A stretch of 64,000 nucleotides of DNA, taken from NCBI GenBank assembly GCA_964463135.1, contig CAYXBA010000011.1:62001-126000 (forward strand), given 5' to 3'. Positions 16,708 through 25,191 of this stretch are shown here, one piece after another; position 1 is the stretch's first letter, and every line of letters starts with the position of its first letter. The notes below the pieces were generated by a model. The model saw only the letters and a list, made by a program, of their open reading frames with translations, was not told where the DNA came from and searched no databases. A program made the translations under genes and the position numbers. This DNA comes from UBA6898 sp964463135 (GTDB lineage: Bacteria > Nitrospirota > Thermodesulfovibrionia > Thermodesulfovibrionales > UBA6898).

Positions 16708-17472
16708 ATGGCCTTCACTCTCCTGAAAGATATCACCGATGCCTCGCGCATCATCAACAAATCCTTCTACTGGACCTTTATCTCGCCGTTCAGAGGCAAG
16801 GCTGTCCGCGTTAAGGCCACGATCTCCGAGATGGTCAAGGCAGGATACAACTCCGTGCCGATCGTTGCGGTCATCTCTTTTTTTGTCGGCATAATCCTTG
16901 CCCTCCAGGCTGCGTACCAGCTGAAGCGCGTCGGGGCACTCATCTACGTTGCCAATCTTGTCGGCGTGTCTCTTACACGGGAACTGAGCCCGATCCTGAC
17001 CGCGATCATTGTCTCGGGCAGGAGCGGTTCTGCCTTTGCCGCAGAGATCGGCTCGATGAAGGCTGCGGAAGAGGTGGATGCGCTCGTCACCATGGGCATA
17101 AACCCGGTGCGGTTCCTGGTAAGCCCGAAGCTCCTGGCGCTCATGGTCATGGTCCCTGCGCTTACCATACTCTCTGATGTGATCGGGATTCTTGGCGGTT
17201 TCCTTCTTTCGACCACTGTTTTGGAGATCAATGCCTATAACTACTATCAGCAGACCTTGAACGCCCTGCTGGTAAAGGATGTCTTTACCGGCCTGATCAA
17301 GGCCTGGGCCTTTGGCATCGTGATAACCATTGTCGGCGCGTATCAGGGCTTCAAGGTCGAAGGCGGCGCAGAGGAAGTCGGCCGCAGAACAACCTCCTCG
17401 GTCGTGGTGTCCATCTTTCTGGTGATCATTTTTGACCTCTTCTTCACTACGCTCTTTTACTATTTCACATGA
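16708..17472 (+). CDS. mlaE: MlaE-type ABC lipid transporter permease
   Basis: 254-residue MlaE/YrbE-family permease for phospholipid movement across the envelope. It shows an amphipathic N-terminal helix, then about five or six membrane segments. The family core VSLTRELSPILTAIIVSGRSGSAFAAEIGSMK is at about residues 88-119, including the EIGSM motif; EEVDALVTMGINPVRFLVSPK follows. A final hydrophobic segment lies at the C-terminus. The ATPase, MCE-domain and lipoprotein genes follow. The ribosome site is weak, which fits translational coupling to the STAS gene 22 bases upstream. Direction of lipid flow cannot be deduced. Confidence 0.9.
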   Translation: MAFTLLKDITDASRIINKSFYWTFISPFRGKAVRVKATISEMVKAGYNSVPIVAVISFFVGIILALQAAYQLKRVGALIYVANLVGVSLTRELSPILTAIIVSGRSGSAFAAEIGSMKAAEEVDALVTMGINPVRFLVSPKLLALMVMVPALTILSDVIGILGGFLLSTTVLEINAYNYYQQTLNALLVKDVFTGLIKAWAFGIVITIVGAYQGFKVEGGAEEVGRRTTSSVVVSIFLVIIFDLFFTTLFYYFT

Positions 17473-17479
17473 GAGGATA

Positions 17480-18286
17480 ATGGCAGAAGACAGGGATATA
17501 GCCATTGAGGTTACAGGGCTCAGGACAAAATACGGCGACCGCGAGGTGCTGAAAGGCCTGACCTTTGCCATTCCGAGGGGCAAGACCACGGTCATCCTCG
17601 GCGGCAGCGGCTGCGGCAAGAGCACGCTCCTGAAGCATCTCATCGGCCTGCTCAAGCCTTCTGAGGGGAGCATAAAGATTCTCGGCCAGGAGATAACCGG
17701 CCTGACAGAGCCGGAGATGGATGAAGTAAGGAAGAAGATGGGTGTGTCATTTCAGGGATCTGCTCTGCTCAATTCTCTCACCATCGCTGATAATGTCGCC
17801 CTGCCGATCAAGGAGCATACCAGGATAGATAAAGATACCATGCAGACCATGATCAGAATTAAACTCAATCTGGTTGGGCTGCCTGGTTTCGGCCATTTTT
17901 ATCCATCCCAGCTTTCGGGCGGCATGAAGAAGAGGGCCGGGATTGCGAGGGCGCTGGCGCTTGATCCAACGTTACTCTTCTTCGATGAGCCGTCTGCCGG
18001 TCTTGACCCGGTCACTGCAGCCGGTCTTGATAATCTGATCCTGGGTCTGCAGAAGAACTTCAGGATGACGATCGTTGTCGTGACCCATGAACTGCCGAGT
18101 GTTTTTGCAATTGCTGATTATGTTATCATGCTCGACAAGGGGCAGGTGCTGTTCTTCGGCCCGCTTGAGGATCTGAAGGCCTCTGACCATCCGCGGATTA
18201 AGCAGTTCCTTGACAGAAGATGGGAAGAGGAAGAAATGTCAGAGGAAGATCAATGGCGAGCGGTTGTCGAGGATAAAATCTCATGA
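17480..18286 (+). CDS. mlaF: MlaF-type ABC transporter ATP-binding protein
   Basis: 268-residue ABC ATPase. Walker A is GGSGCGKST (about residue 41), Q-loop GVSFQGSAL, signature LSGGMKKRAGIARAL, Walker B LLFFDEPSAGLDP and switch His in VVVTHEL. The LSGGMKKR form of the signature is typical of the Mla/Mkl lipid-transport group rather than nutrient importers. A short acidic C-terminal tail (WEEEEMSEEDQWR) corresponds to the part that in MlaF proteins helps contact MlaB. ATG 17480 follows GAGAGG; the open frame from 17432 lies inside mlaE and is not used. Confidence 0.92.
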   Translation: MAEDRDIAIEVTGLRTKYGDREVLKGLTFAIPRGKTTVILGGSGCGKSTLLKHLIGLLKPSEGSIKILGQEITGLTEPEMDEVRKKMGVSFQGSALLNSLTIADNVALPIKEHTRIDKDTMQTMIRIKLNLVGLPGFGHFYPSQLSGGMKKRAGIARALALDPTLLFFDEPSAGLDPVTAAGLDNLILGLQKNFRMTIVVVTHELPSVFAIADYVIMLDKGQVLFFGPLEDLKASDHPRIKQFLDRRWEEEEMSEEDQWRAVVEDKIS

Positions 18287-18304
18287 AAAATATGAGGGGG
18301 CGCT

Positions 18305-19180
18305 TTGAGAGAAGAGATTAAGGCCGGACTGATAATTGTCGTATCCATGATCCTGCTTACCGGGTTGATAATCCTTATCGGCGGCTCGCAGTTCCTCGAC
18401 AAGTTCGACACATACTATATCAAGGTGAAGAATGCCGCAGGTCTTGAGCCTGGCGCACAGGTCAAGCTGGGCGGCGTGAGGATCGGCAGGGTTGTCAGCG
18501 TCAAAGAACCGCAGGGGGCCGGGGAGTCGGTCCTTGTCGAGATCGGCATCAAGAAGGGCAAGCCTATCTATAAAGGCACCAAGGCGTCCGTAACCCAGGT
18601 CGGTTTTGTCGGCGACATTTATCTGCTCCTTTCTGTCACGGATACGGTGAATGAACGGATCAAGCCCGGCGATGTGATACCTTCCGAAGAGGTCGTAGAT
18701 TTCGGGGTCATCATGTCAAAGGTCGAAGGTTTGTCAAAGTCGCTCGATACCCTTATTCGGGATGTGAACAAGGTTTTCAGTCCGGAGAATGTAAAGCAGG
18801 TTGAATCCCTGTTAGGCAATACCAATAAGGCGATCGTTTCGGCAACCTCCAATATCGATAAAATGACCGCTGATATCAGGATGACGGCTGACAAGCTCTC
18901 GAAGGTGCTGAATGAACTTGAAGGCCTGGTCAGCAACAACAAGGGTGAGTTTACCCAGGTTCTGAAAAAAGCGCACGAGGCCTTGGACAAGGCCGACGGC
19001 ATGCTGGGCAGCATCGAGAAGTCGTCGAAGACAGTCGACAGGGCGGTTGATCAGCAGTCGCAGAATCTTGATGCGCTGCTCAACAGCATGACCAGGACCA
19101 CTGACGAACTCCAGGACCTTATCCACGAGATAAAGAGCAAGCCCTGGAGCATAATCTACAAAGAAGGGAAGGGTGAGTAA
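18305..19180 (+). CDS. mlaD: MCE/MlaD family lipid-binding protein
   Basis: 291-residue protein with one N-terminal membrane anchor (about residues 8-28) and an MCE domain (about 37-115) opening with YYIKVKNAAGLEPGAQVKLGGVRIGRV, the family signature. The remainder (about 140-280) is a long helical region with repeated heptad-like segments (ISNIDK, ADKLSKVLNELEG, KKAHEALDKADGML), which extends the protein beyond E. coli MlaD, as in the longer periplasmic MCE proteins. It would form a hexameric ring carrying lipid in the periplasm. Start is TTG 18305, with GAGGGGG seven bases upstream. Confidence 0.9.
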   Translation: MREEIKAGLIIVVSMILLTGLIILIGGSQFLDKFDTYYIKVKNAAGLEPGAQVKLGGVRIGRVVSVKEPQGAGESVLVEIGIKKGKPIYKGTKASVTQVGFVGDIYLLLSVTDTVNERIKPGDVIPSEEVVDFGVIMSKVEGLSKSLDTLIRDVNKVFSPENVKQVESLLGNTNKAIVSATSNIDKMTADIRMTADKLSKVLNELEGLVSNNKGEFTQVLKKAHEALDKADGMLGSIEKSSKTVDRAVDQQSQNLDALLNSMTRTTDELQDLIHEIKSKPWSIIYKEGKGE

Positions 19181-19181
19181 T

Positions 19182-19739
19182 ATGCTGCGGAGAGGAATTC
19201 TTCTGCTTGGTGTTCTCCTGATGGCCGCATGCTCCATGCCGGAGACACGGATATACAGCCTGCATCTGCCTGCGGACAACAACAAGGCCCAGACCAGGAA
19301 GCCGGCCATGATCACGCTTAAGGTGCAGTCTCCCCGGTATCTGTCGCAGCCCTACATTGCACACAGACTTTCCCCCTATCAGCTCGACATCTCCCGGTAC
19401 GCGAAGTGGGATTCTGCCCCGGATGAAATGGTCCGTGAAATATTCAGGAATGCCCTGGCGGCCCAGTATGACAATGTGCGGGCCTCGAACTATGTTGCCG
19501 AGGGTTCGCTTCTACTGAACATCAATCTGAAGCGGTTCGAACAGGTTAACGGATCATACGCTGAACTGGCGTTCGATGCGGTGCTCTATTCTGCAGAGGG
19601 CAGGGAGTTATACCGTATAGAAGAGCAGAAGAGGGTTGAGATCGACACGAAGGACACTGCAGGTGTTGCAAAGGGCCTAAGCGCTGCGCTGAATGACGCG
19701 GTCAAGGAAGTCCTGGCAGGACTGGCAACAAAGATCTGA
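19182..19739 (+). CDS. ABC-transporter auxiliary lipoprotein (PqiC/ABC_trans_aux)
   Basis: 185-residue lipoprotein: the signal peptide ends in lipobox LMAAC (Cys near residue 17). The mature region has the ABC_trans_aux pattern: RIYSLHLP near the start, LSPYQLDISRYAKWDSAPDEMV in the middle, and LNINLKRFEQVNG...LAFDAVLYS in the second half. Proteins of this family work with MCE transporters, probably at the outer membrane. It overlaps the end of the ring-protein gene when read from GTG 19173; ATG 19182 with GAAGGG eight bases upstream is preferred. It is the last gene of the lipid-transport cluster. Confidence 0.88.
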   Translation: MLRRGILLLGVLLMAACSMPETRIYSLHLPADNNKAQTRKPAMITLKVQSPRYLSQPYIAHRLSPYQLDISRYAKWDSAPDEMVREIFRNALAAQYDNVRASNYVAEGSLLLNINLKRFEQVNGSYAELAFDAVLYSAEGRELYRIEEQKRVEIDTKDTAGVAKGLSAALNDAVKEVLAGLATKI

Positions 19740-19948
19740 CCTGGCAGTCGTACGAAAGTCTGCAGTTAATTGATCAGAATCTATCTTATCGCTACCAATC
19801 GTAAAGGCAGCCGGAACAATTGTAGCCAGTCGGCCCCGAATGGTCGCTTTTTCCATGCCAGTTTTAGCTTTTGTGGCGCGTCGGCTGATGTACCTCGTTC
19901 TTCTTTTTGCTTAACTTCCGTATTAATCCATAATTCAGGAGAAAAAGT

Positions 19949-20803
19949 ATGCACTTAGGATTCATTGGACTGGGACACCTTGGCAAGGCAATTGCCGGAA
20001 GACTTTTGGATTGTGGCCATACACTGACTGTCTGGAACAGAACGCCTTCTAAAGCTGCCGGTATGAATGTCCGCGTTGCAGCCACTCCGGCTTCAGTAAT
20101 GACCGAGGCTGACATTGTCTTCTTATGTTTGTTTGACAGCAATGCGGTCCGGTCGATGCTGACCCAGAAAGACGGGCTTCTGTCAGGAGCAGCTTCCGAA
20201 AAAATTATTGTGGACCTGTCTACTAATCATTTCAGGGATGTGCTTGATTTCCATGATCTGTGCAATAAAGCAGGGGTTGTGTATCTCGAAGCTCCGGTAT
20301 TGGGCAGTGTGGTGCCAGCATCGCAAGGTGCTCTTACGGTTTTGGTCAGCGCTGCAAAAGAGGGTTATGAAAAGGTCAAACCGGTATTTGAAAATATCGG
20401 AAAGAATATCTTCTATCTCGGTGAGCCGGCGCGTGCCACAAAGATGAAACTCATCAACAATCTTGCATTGGGTTCATTCATGGCAACCATCGCGGAAGCC
20501 TTGTCTCTCGGTGAAAATGTAGGCATTGAGAAGAAAGACATTCTCGAAATATTATCCGTGGGTGGCGGCAACTCTTTGGTGCTGAATGCCAAGAAAGCAA
20601 AGTTGCTGGAAGAGGAGTTCTCAACTCATTTCTCAAGTGCCCTGATCTACAAGGATCTTCACTGTCTCCAGGACCTGGCGTATGAACAGAAGAAGACGCT
20701 TTTTACAGGGTCTGTAATTAAAGAACTTTATGCCAGGACATTTGAAAGGGGCATAGCGCATGAGGACTTTTCAGCGATCTACAAATTATTCAAGACCGAC
20801 TAA
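19949..20803 (+). CDS. NAD(P)-dependent beta-hydroxyacid dehydrogenase family protein
   Basis: 284-residue member of the 3-hydroxyisobutyrate/6-phosphogluconate dehydrogenase superfamily. The Rossmann motif is GFIGLGHLGKAIAGRLL (residues 4-20), followed by the adenine-ribose region VWNRTPSK whose Arg and Ser favour NADP. The substrate loop is APVLGSVVPASQG and the catalytic Lys lies in KMKLINNLALG (about residue 168). Family members include succinic-semialdehyde and glyoxylate reductases; the substrate cannot be set from sequence. AGGAG at 19938-19942 precedes ATG 19949. The 210-base gap upstream holds no gene or clear signal. Confidence 0.87.
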   Translation: MHLGFIGLGHLGKAIAGRLLDCGHTLTVWNRTPSKAAGMNVRVAATPASVMTEADIVFLCLFDSNAVRSMLTQKDGLLSGAASEKIIVDLSTNHFRDVLDFHDLCNKAGVVYLEAPVLGSVVPASQGALTVLVSAAKEGYEKVKPVFENIGKNIFYLGEPARATKMKLINNLALGSFMATIAEALSLGENVGIEKKDILEILSVGGGNSLVLNAKKAKLLEEEFSTHFSSALIYKDLHCLQDLAYEQKKTLFTGSVIKELYARTFERGIAHEDFSAIYKLFKTD

Positions 20804-20825
20804 CGTCGTGGTATGATGATACGCA

Positions 20826-22496
20826 ATGCAGCTTTTTTATGTCAGAGAACGGATCGATTACATTGTCGCCGACAACGACATGCAGTGCCCGGTCTGTTTC
20901 CTCCCGCCTGAGAAGGACCAACTTGAAAACAAGAAGATAACTACGGACAGGCTTTATTTTGTTTCAGACCCGATGCTGCAGAATATCGTCGCGTTTTTAA
21001 GAAAAATAAACAAGACAGACGCAATTTCATTGGCCTCCGCAGAAAGCAAGAAGGAGATATTTGGCCAGCCGCAGTTTCCTCTGCATATCAATGACAGGCG
21101 CGACAACCTTGAGCCTCTTCCTTACCCTCAGGAAAAGATCGAAGCACTAAAAAAGAAGGAAAAGATAAGGGCAGCGATACTTGTCGGCAATGATGAGCAT
21201 CCCATTAATTCGGATCATCTGGCAGCCGAACTGGATATGCTGCATCGGAAACTCTCTGCAATATTCCCGTGCGTAGAAATGGACGTTTATTGCCATCGCC
21301 TGCCAAGGGACTTCACTGCATATCTTTCTGTTAATGCGGTGACAAATATCTATCAGATGCCTGCAGGTCTGCATATGCTGATGCAGTATGATCTGTATGC
21401 AGACCTTACCAACATTCGGGAAAGCTCCGGTTTTCGGGAAGCTCTCGACTCTCTTATTGATGTCCTCAATCTCCCTGCACAGGCCGATGAAAGTTATTGT
21501 GAATGCAGACCGCCTGAAGACCTTGTCTCGGTGATAATTCCTACCTATAACAGGTCCGGTTTCCTGAAACAGGCTGTCGAAAGTGTGCTCAACCAGACAT
21601 ACAAAAATCTGGAACTGCTTATTGTGGACGACGGTTCTCCTGATGATACAAGAACGATCATCGAACAGTATGCAGCACAGGACACGAGGGTCAGATATCT
21701 GGAACAGAAAAACAGCGGTGTCTCGGTGGCCCGCAACAGGGGCATTTCTGATTCAAACGGAGAATACCTTCTCTTTCTGGACGACGATGATATGCTCCTG
21801 CCGCATGCCGTGCAAAAGATGCACTCTTATATTAAGCGACAGCCTGCGGATCTGAAGCTGGTTTACGGCGATGCCTTTCTTTATCATCAGAACGAGAACA
21901 GAAACGTGCTGACTGATCTTCCGTCTGTCGGGGACAAGCCAGGACTGTACTATCAATTCTTAAAGGGGAACCCGATCTTGTCAGTCTTTGTGCTGGTCGA
22001 AAAGAAGGCAGTCCTTGAAGCAGGCATGTTCGATCCGCGTTTCATCTGCGGTCAGGATTTTGATCTATGGATGAAGATCATCCTCAGCCACAGGATCGCA
22101 AAACTGAGGATACCGGTTGCATTCTACCGCGTGCATGGCGCGCAGAGGGTAAGCAACATAGCTCGGGTGCGGTATTATTGCGACTGTGTTGCATTGAAGA
22201 TGCTGCAGGATATAAGCCCGGCGGACCTTTTTCCCGGGAAGACGGATAAGGAAGAACTTGCCGAAGAACTTGAGGCCCTTGCCAGGTCAGTCCTCAAGAC
22301 AGATACCGCGTATCCGCATCTCGATACGGCGCTTGAGATCGTGAGGCTTGCCCAAAAAGAGCATCTAACAGAGAAAAGGCAGGAATATATTGCATATCTC
22401 GAAAGGGAGATCCCGGCGATCCTCAAAAAGAGCTTTAATACTGAACTGCGCGCTACGGGCGGTCTTCCGGCAATAGAGCGGGTCCTCGGAGAGTGA
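20826..22496 (+). CDS. Family 2 glycosyltransferase with unknown N-terminal extension
   Basis: 556 residues. The catalytic GT-A domain is at about residues 234-470: VSVIIPTYNRSG opens the nucleotide-sugar site, LLIVDDGSPDDT and LFLDDDDM provide acidic and metal-binding residues, and QDFDLWMKI lies near the acceptor site. The first 230 residues contain a CPVC pair near residue 22 (MQCPVCFLP) and no recognised domain. The C-terminal 80 residues are helical and charged. It begins 22 bases after the dehydrogenase gene in the same direction, with no strong ribosome site. A role in envelope polysaccharide or protein glycosylation is likely, but no acceptor is evident. Confidence 0.82.
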   Translation: MQLFYVRERIDYIVADNDMQCPVCFLPPEKDQLENKKITTDRLYFVSDPMLQNIVAFLRKINKTDAISLASAESKKEIFGQPQFPLHINDRRDNLEPLPYPQEKIEALKKKEKIRAAILVGNDEHPINSDHLAAELDMLHRKLSAIFPCVEMDVYCHRLPRDFTAYLSVNAVTNIYQMPAGLHMLMQYDLYADLTNIRESSGFREALDSLIDVLNLPAQADESYCECRPPEDLVSVIIPTYNRSGFLKQAVESVLNQTYKNLELLIVDDGSPDDTRTIIEQYAAQDTRVRYLEQKNSGVSVARNRGISDSNGEYLLFLDDDDMLLPHAVQKMHSYIKRQPADLKLVYGDAFLYHQNENRNVLTDLPSVGDKPGLYYQFLKGNPILSVFVLVEKKAVLEAGMFDPRFICGQDFDLWMKIILSHRIAKLRIPVAFYRVHGAQRVSNIARVRYYCDCVALKMLQDISPADLFPGKTDKEELAEELEALARSVLKTDTAYPHLDTALEIVRLAQKEHLTEKRQEYIAYLEREIPAILKKSFNTELRATGGLPAIERVLGE

Positions 22497-22508
22497 GCGG
22501 GAGTCGAA

Positions 22509-23300
22509 TTAAGGCGTATAGTATACTGTCTTCCTGTCTTTGAAAAGATCGTTGTACTGATTCAGCTTTTTGTCCCTGGACAGGGACAGGTCAATATCCG
22601 CAGTCATCAGGACTTCTTCGTTACAACCGGCCCGCACCAGTATCTCGGCCTTTGGAGAGGTGATCTGGCTCTGGCCGATGAAGGTGAGCGCCTCGCCTTC
22701 TTTTCTCTGTTCAGTGCCGATGCGGTTTGCAGTGACAGCATAAACCCTGTTCTCAAGACACCTGACCGGCATGGACTGCGGGCAATACGGCAGGACAAGG
22801 TTTGCAGGATGCGCGATCACCTCCGCCCCTTTCAGGGCAAGGGTCCGTGCAGATTCCGGGAAGAACCAGTCAAAGCAGATCATAATGCCGATCTTCCCGA
22901 TGGGTGTGTCCCATACCTGAAAGCCGGTATCTCCCGGCGTAAAGAAGAGGTTCTCTTCATAAAAGAGATGGGTCTTGCGGTAATTACCGATGAAGCCGTC
23001 AGGCCCGGTCAGCACTGCAGAGTTGTAGAATACGTTTCCGGCCTTTTCCGGCAGGCCTGCGACAATATACATGCCCTTCTCCTGAGAGAGGTCCGTCAGA
23101 AAATGAGTCGTCTCTCCGTCAGGAACAGACTCTGCAAGTTCAGCGACCTCATCCTTCGAAATGAACTGATATCCGGTCGCAAAAAACTCCGGAAGCACCA
23201 GGAGGTCTGCGGATATATTGCTCACCGCATGCCTGACCTTATCGAAGTTCTTCCGCTTCTCCCCGAAGGCAGTATTGAACTGATAAAACCCTGATTTCAT
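22509..23300 (-). CDS. Carbon-nitrogen hydrolase (nitrilase superfamily)
   Basis: 263-residue amidase-type hydrolase with the complete nitrilase triad: E38 (LLVLPEFFATGY), K109 (NYRKTHLFYEE) and C142 (IMICFDWFFPES). A second Glu (E116 in FYEEN) matches the structural Glu of the family. The sequence resembles beta-ureidopropionase/carbamoylputrescine amidase-like enzymes in the region around the catalytic Cys, but the substrate is not determined. ATG 23300 is chosen because it begins the first beta-strand of the fold; the frame is open to 23366 without a start signal. It is divergent from folE. Confidence 0.87.
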   Translation of the reverse strand: MKSGFYQFNTAFGEKRKNFDKVRHAVSNISADLLVLPEFFATGYQFISKDEVAELAESVPDGETTHFLTDLSQEKGMYIVAGLPEKAGNVFYNSAVLTGPDGFIGNYRKTHLFYEENLFFTPGDTGFQVWDTPIGKIGIMICFDWFFPESARTLALKGAEVIAHPANLVLPYCPQSMPVRCLENRVYAVTANRIGTEQRKEGEALTFIGQSQITSPKAEILVRAGCNEEVLMTADIDLSLSRDKKLNQYNDLFKDRKTVYYTP

Positions 23301-23359
23301 AGGGGTACAATAGCATTCGCGAAAGTCCCTGAACAAGCAATTGCAGAGGTTCTTCTGTT

Positions 23360-23389
23360 TTGACAACCTTTTGGAGAGCGTGCTACAAT
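23360..23389 (+). promoter_or_regulatory. Sigma-70-type promoter for folE
   Basis: TTGACA (23360-23365), 18-base spacer, TACAAT (23384-23389), about 50 bases upstream of the folE start in the divergent gap with the nitrilase gene. Confidence 0.6.
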
Positions 23390-23441
23390 TTATCGTTTTC
23401 CGAGTCTCTCAAACTACCTCCGCATTAGGGGAATACAGATC

Positions 23442-24005
23442 GTGGACCTGAAAAAGATCGAAAAGGGCGTCAGACTTATTATTGAGGGCATCGGCGAAGA
23501 CCCTGACAGGCCCGGCATGAAAGGGACACCCAACAGGGTTGCCAAGATGTATGAAGAGATCTTTTCCGGCCTCTCCACACCCACTGACGAGATCCTCCAG
23601 CATATCGAGGGCGAGAGCCACGAAGAGCTTGTTCTTCTGAAGGATATCCCCTTTTATTCGGTCTGCGAACACCATCTCCTGCCCTTTATCGGCAAGGCGC
23701 ATATTGCGTACATCCCCGGTGCGGGAAGGATAGCAGGCATCGGTGAGCTTGCAAAGGCCCTGGAAGTTTTCGCAAAGAGACCCACGGTGCAGGAGCGGCT
23801 TACTGCCCAGCTTGCGGACATGCTGATGGAGAAACTGAAACCAAAGGGCGCTATGGTGGTCATTGATGCCGAGCACCTCTGTCTTTCGATGCGCGGTCTG
23901 AAGAAATCCGGAGCGCGGACGGTCACGTCAGCAGTAAGAGGTATCTTCAGGTCAAAGGAATCCACGCGCCAGGAACTGCTTGAACTCATTAAAAAACGGG
24001 ATTAG
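23442..24005 (+). CDS. folE: GTP cyclohydrolase I
   Basis: 187-residue homodecameric enzyme that converts GTP to dihydroneopterin triphosphate, the first step of tetrahydrofolate synthesis. Zinc ligands are visible: C75 and H78 in SVCEHHLLPF and C147 in EHLCLSMRG. The substrate region HIAYIPGAGRIAGIGELAK takes the place of the usual YIP..RVVGLSK, with Ile-Gly instead of Leu-Ser. The C-terminal RTVTSAVRGIF is intact. GTG 23442 is the start; AGGGGA lies ten bases upstream. Its position before folD and the methylene-THF reductase cluster fits a C1/folate grouping. Confidence 0.92.
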   Translation: MDLKKIEKGVRLIIEGIGEDPDRPGMKGTPNRVAKMYEEIFSGLSTPTDEILQHIEGESHEELVLLKDIPFYSVCEHHLLPFIGKAHIAYIPGAGRIAGIGELAKALEVFAKRPTVQERLTAQLADMLMEKLKPKGAMVVIDAEHLCLSMRGLKKSGARTVTSAVRGIFRSKESTRQELLELIKKRD

Positions 24006-24098
24006 GGGCTGGGGCAAGTCAGATGGAAGAGTTCAGAAGTCTTATAAATAAACTAATCACGAATAACGAATCACTATTAACTACTTAGGAGGAATTCA

Positions 24099-25004
24099 AT
24101 GAGTGCAAAGATCATCAGCGGCACGGAAGTCGCCGCACAGATACGGGAAGAACTGAAGAAGGAAGTTGCAGAGATGCAGGCCAAGACAGGAGTGGTACCA
24201 GGGCTGGTCACGATACTGGTCGGCCATAATCCTGCGTCCGTCAGTTATGTCACCGCAAAGCAGAAGGCAGCGCATGAGATAGGGTTTCATTCTATCCAGG
24301 ACAGCCAGCCTGAGGACATCTCAGAGGCCGACCTCCTGAAGCTGATCGAGAAGTACAACAACGACCCCAAGATCCACGGCATCCTTGTGCAGCTTCCGCT
24401 GCCCAAGCAGGTTGACGAAAAGAAGGTCCTGAATGCCATTAATCCGGACAAGGATGTTGATGCCTTCCACCCGGTCAATGTCGGCCGTCTTATGATCGGC
24501 GGCAGCGAGGTGAAGTTCCTGCCCTGCACACCTGCTGGCATACAGGAACTGATCGTGCGTTCAGGCGTTGAGACCTCGGGAGCAGAAGTGGTTGTTGTCG
24601 GCCGCTCGAACATCGTCGGCAAGCCGATCGCCAACATCATGCTCCAGAAGGGCAGGGGTGCGAACTCTACCGTCACGATCGTCCATACCGGCACCAAGAA
24701 CCTCGATGTTCACTGCAAACGTGCCGACATCCTTATCGTTGCTGCAGGTGTGCCGGGCCTTGTGAAGCCGGAGTGGATCAAGCCGGGTGCATGCGTGATC
24801 GACGTAGGCGTGAACCGCGTTGGCGAGAAGATGAGCGAGAAGACCGGAAAGATGATCCCTATCCTGAAGGGCGACGTTGATTTCGATGCAGCAAAGGAGA
24901 TCGCTGGAGCGATAACCCCTGTGCCGGGCGGCGTAGGCCCCATGACGATCACGATGCTGATGAAGAACACGGTGAAATCCGCAAAGCTCGCAGCAGGTAT
25001 ATAG
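24099..25004 (+). CDS. folD: Bifunctional methylene-THF dehydrogenase/cyclohydrolase
   Basis: 301-residue FolD, which interconverts methylene-, methenyl- and formyl-tetrahydrofolate with NAD(P)H. Catalytic residues Y50 and K54 lie in SVSYVTAKQKAAHEIG. The signature PLPKQV and the loop DVDAFHPVNVGRL are present, as is the nucleotide-binding VVVVGRSNIVGKPIANIML. The C-terminal PVPGGVGPMTITMLMKN is intact. AGGAGG at 24087-24092 lies just before ATG 24099. In the Wood-Ljungdahl methyl branch this enzyme makes the substrate of the reductase encoded 6 kb downstream. Confidence 0.93.
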   Translation: MSAKIISGTEVAAQIREELKKEVAEMQAKTGVVPGLVTILVGHNPASVSYVTAKQKAAHEIGFHSIQDSQPEDISEADLLKLIEKYNNDPKIHGILVQLPLPKQVDEKKVLNAINPDKDVDAFHPVNVGRLMIGGSEVKFLPCTPAGIQELIVRSGVETSGAEVVVVGRSNIVGKPIANIMLQKGRGANSTVTIVHTGTKNLDVHCKRADILIVAAGVPGLVKPEWIKPGACVIDVGVNRVGEKMSEKTGKMIPILKGDVDFDAAKEIAGAITPVPGGVGPMTITMLMKNTVKSAKLAAGI

Positions 25005-25011
25005 CAGATCA

Positions 25012-25035
25012 GGCGGGGCTTTTCGGGGCCCCGCC
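25012..25035 (+). terminator. GC-rich hairpin after folD
   Basis: Perfect 8-bp stem GGCGGGGC / GCCCCGCC with an 8-base loop, 8 bases after the folD stop. It is not followed by a clear U-run (GCAGTCTTTC follows), so it may be a weak or factor-assisted terminator or an mRNA-stabilising structure. Confidence 0.5.
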
Positions 25036-25191
25036 GCAGTCTTTCAGACGCTTATAAATATATTAGAAAACGTTAATGGCAAAATTATAACCCGGCGATT
25101 ATAATAGATTATACCCTTGGAAACATTGACGTTCCCGGCAGCGCATCTCATGTTTTTCAGGAATTACCGATGAAGGTCAAAGGAGCAAGTG

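Noticed and set aside
19770..19958. 62-residue frame before the dehydrogenase gene
   Set aside because: No ribosome site, overlaps the next start and has no recognisable features.
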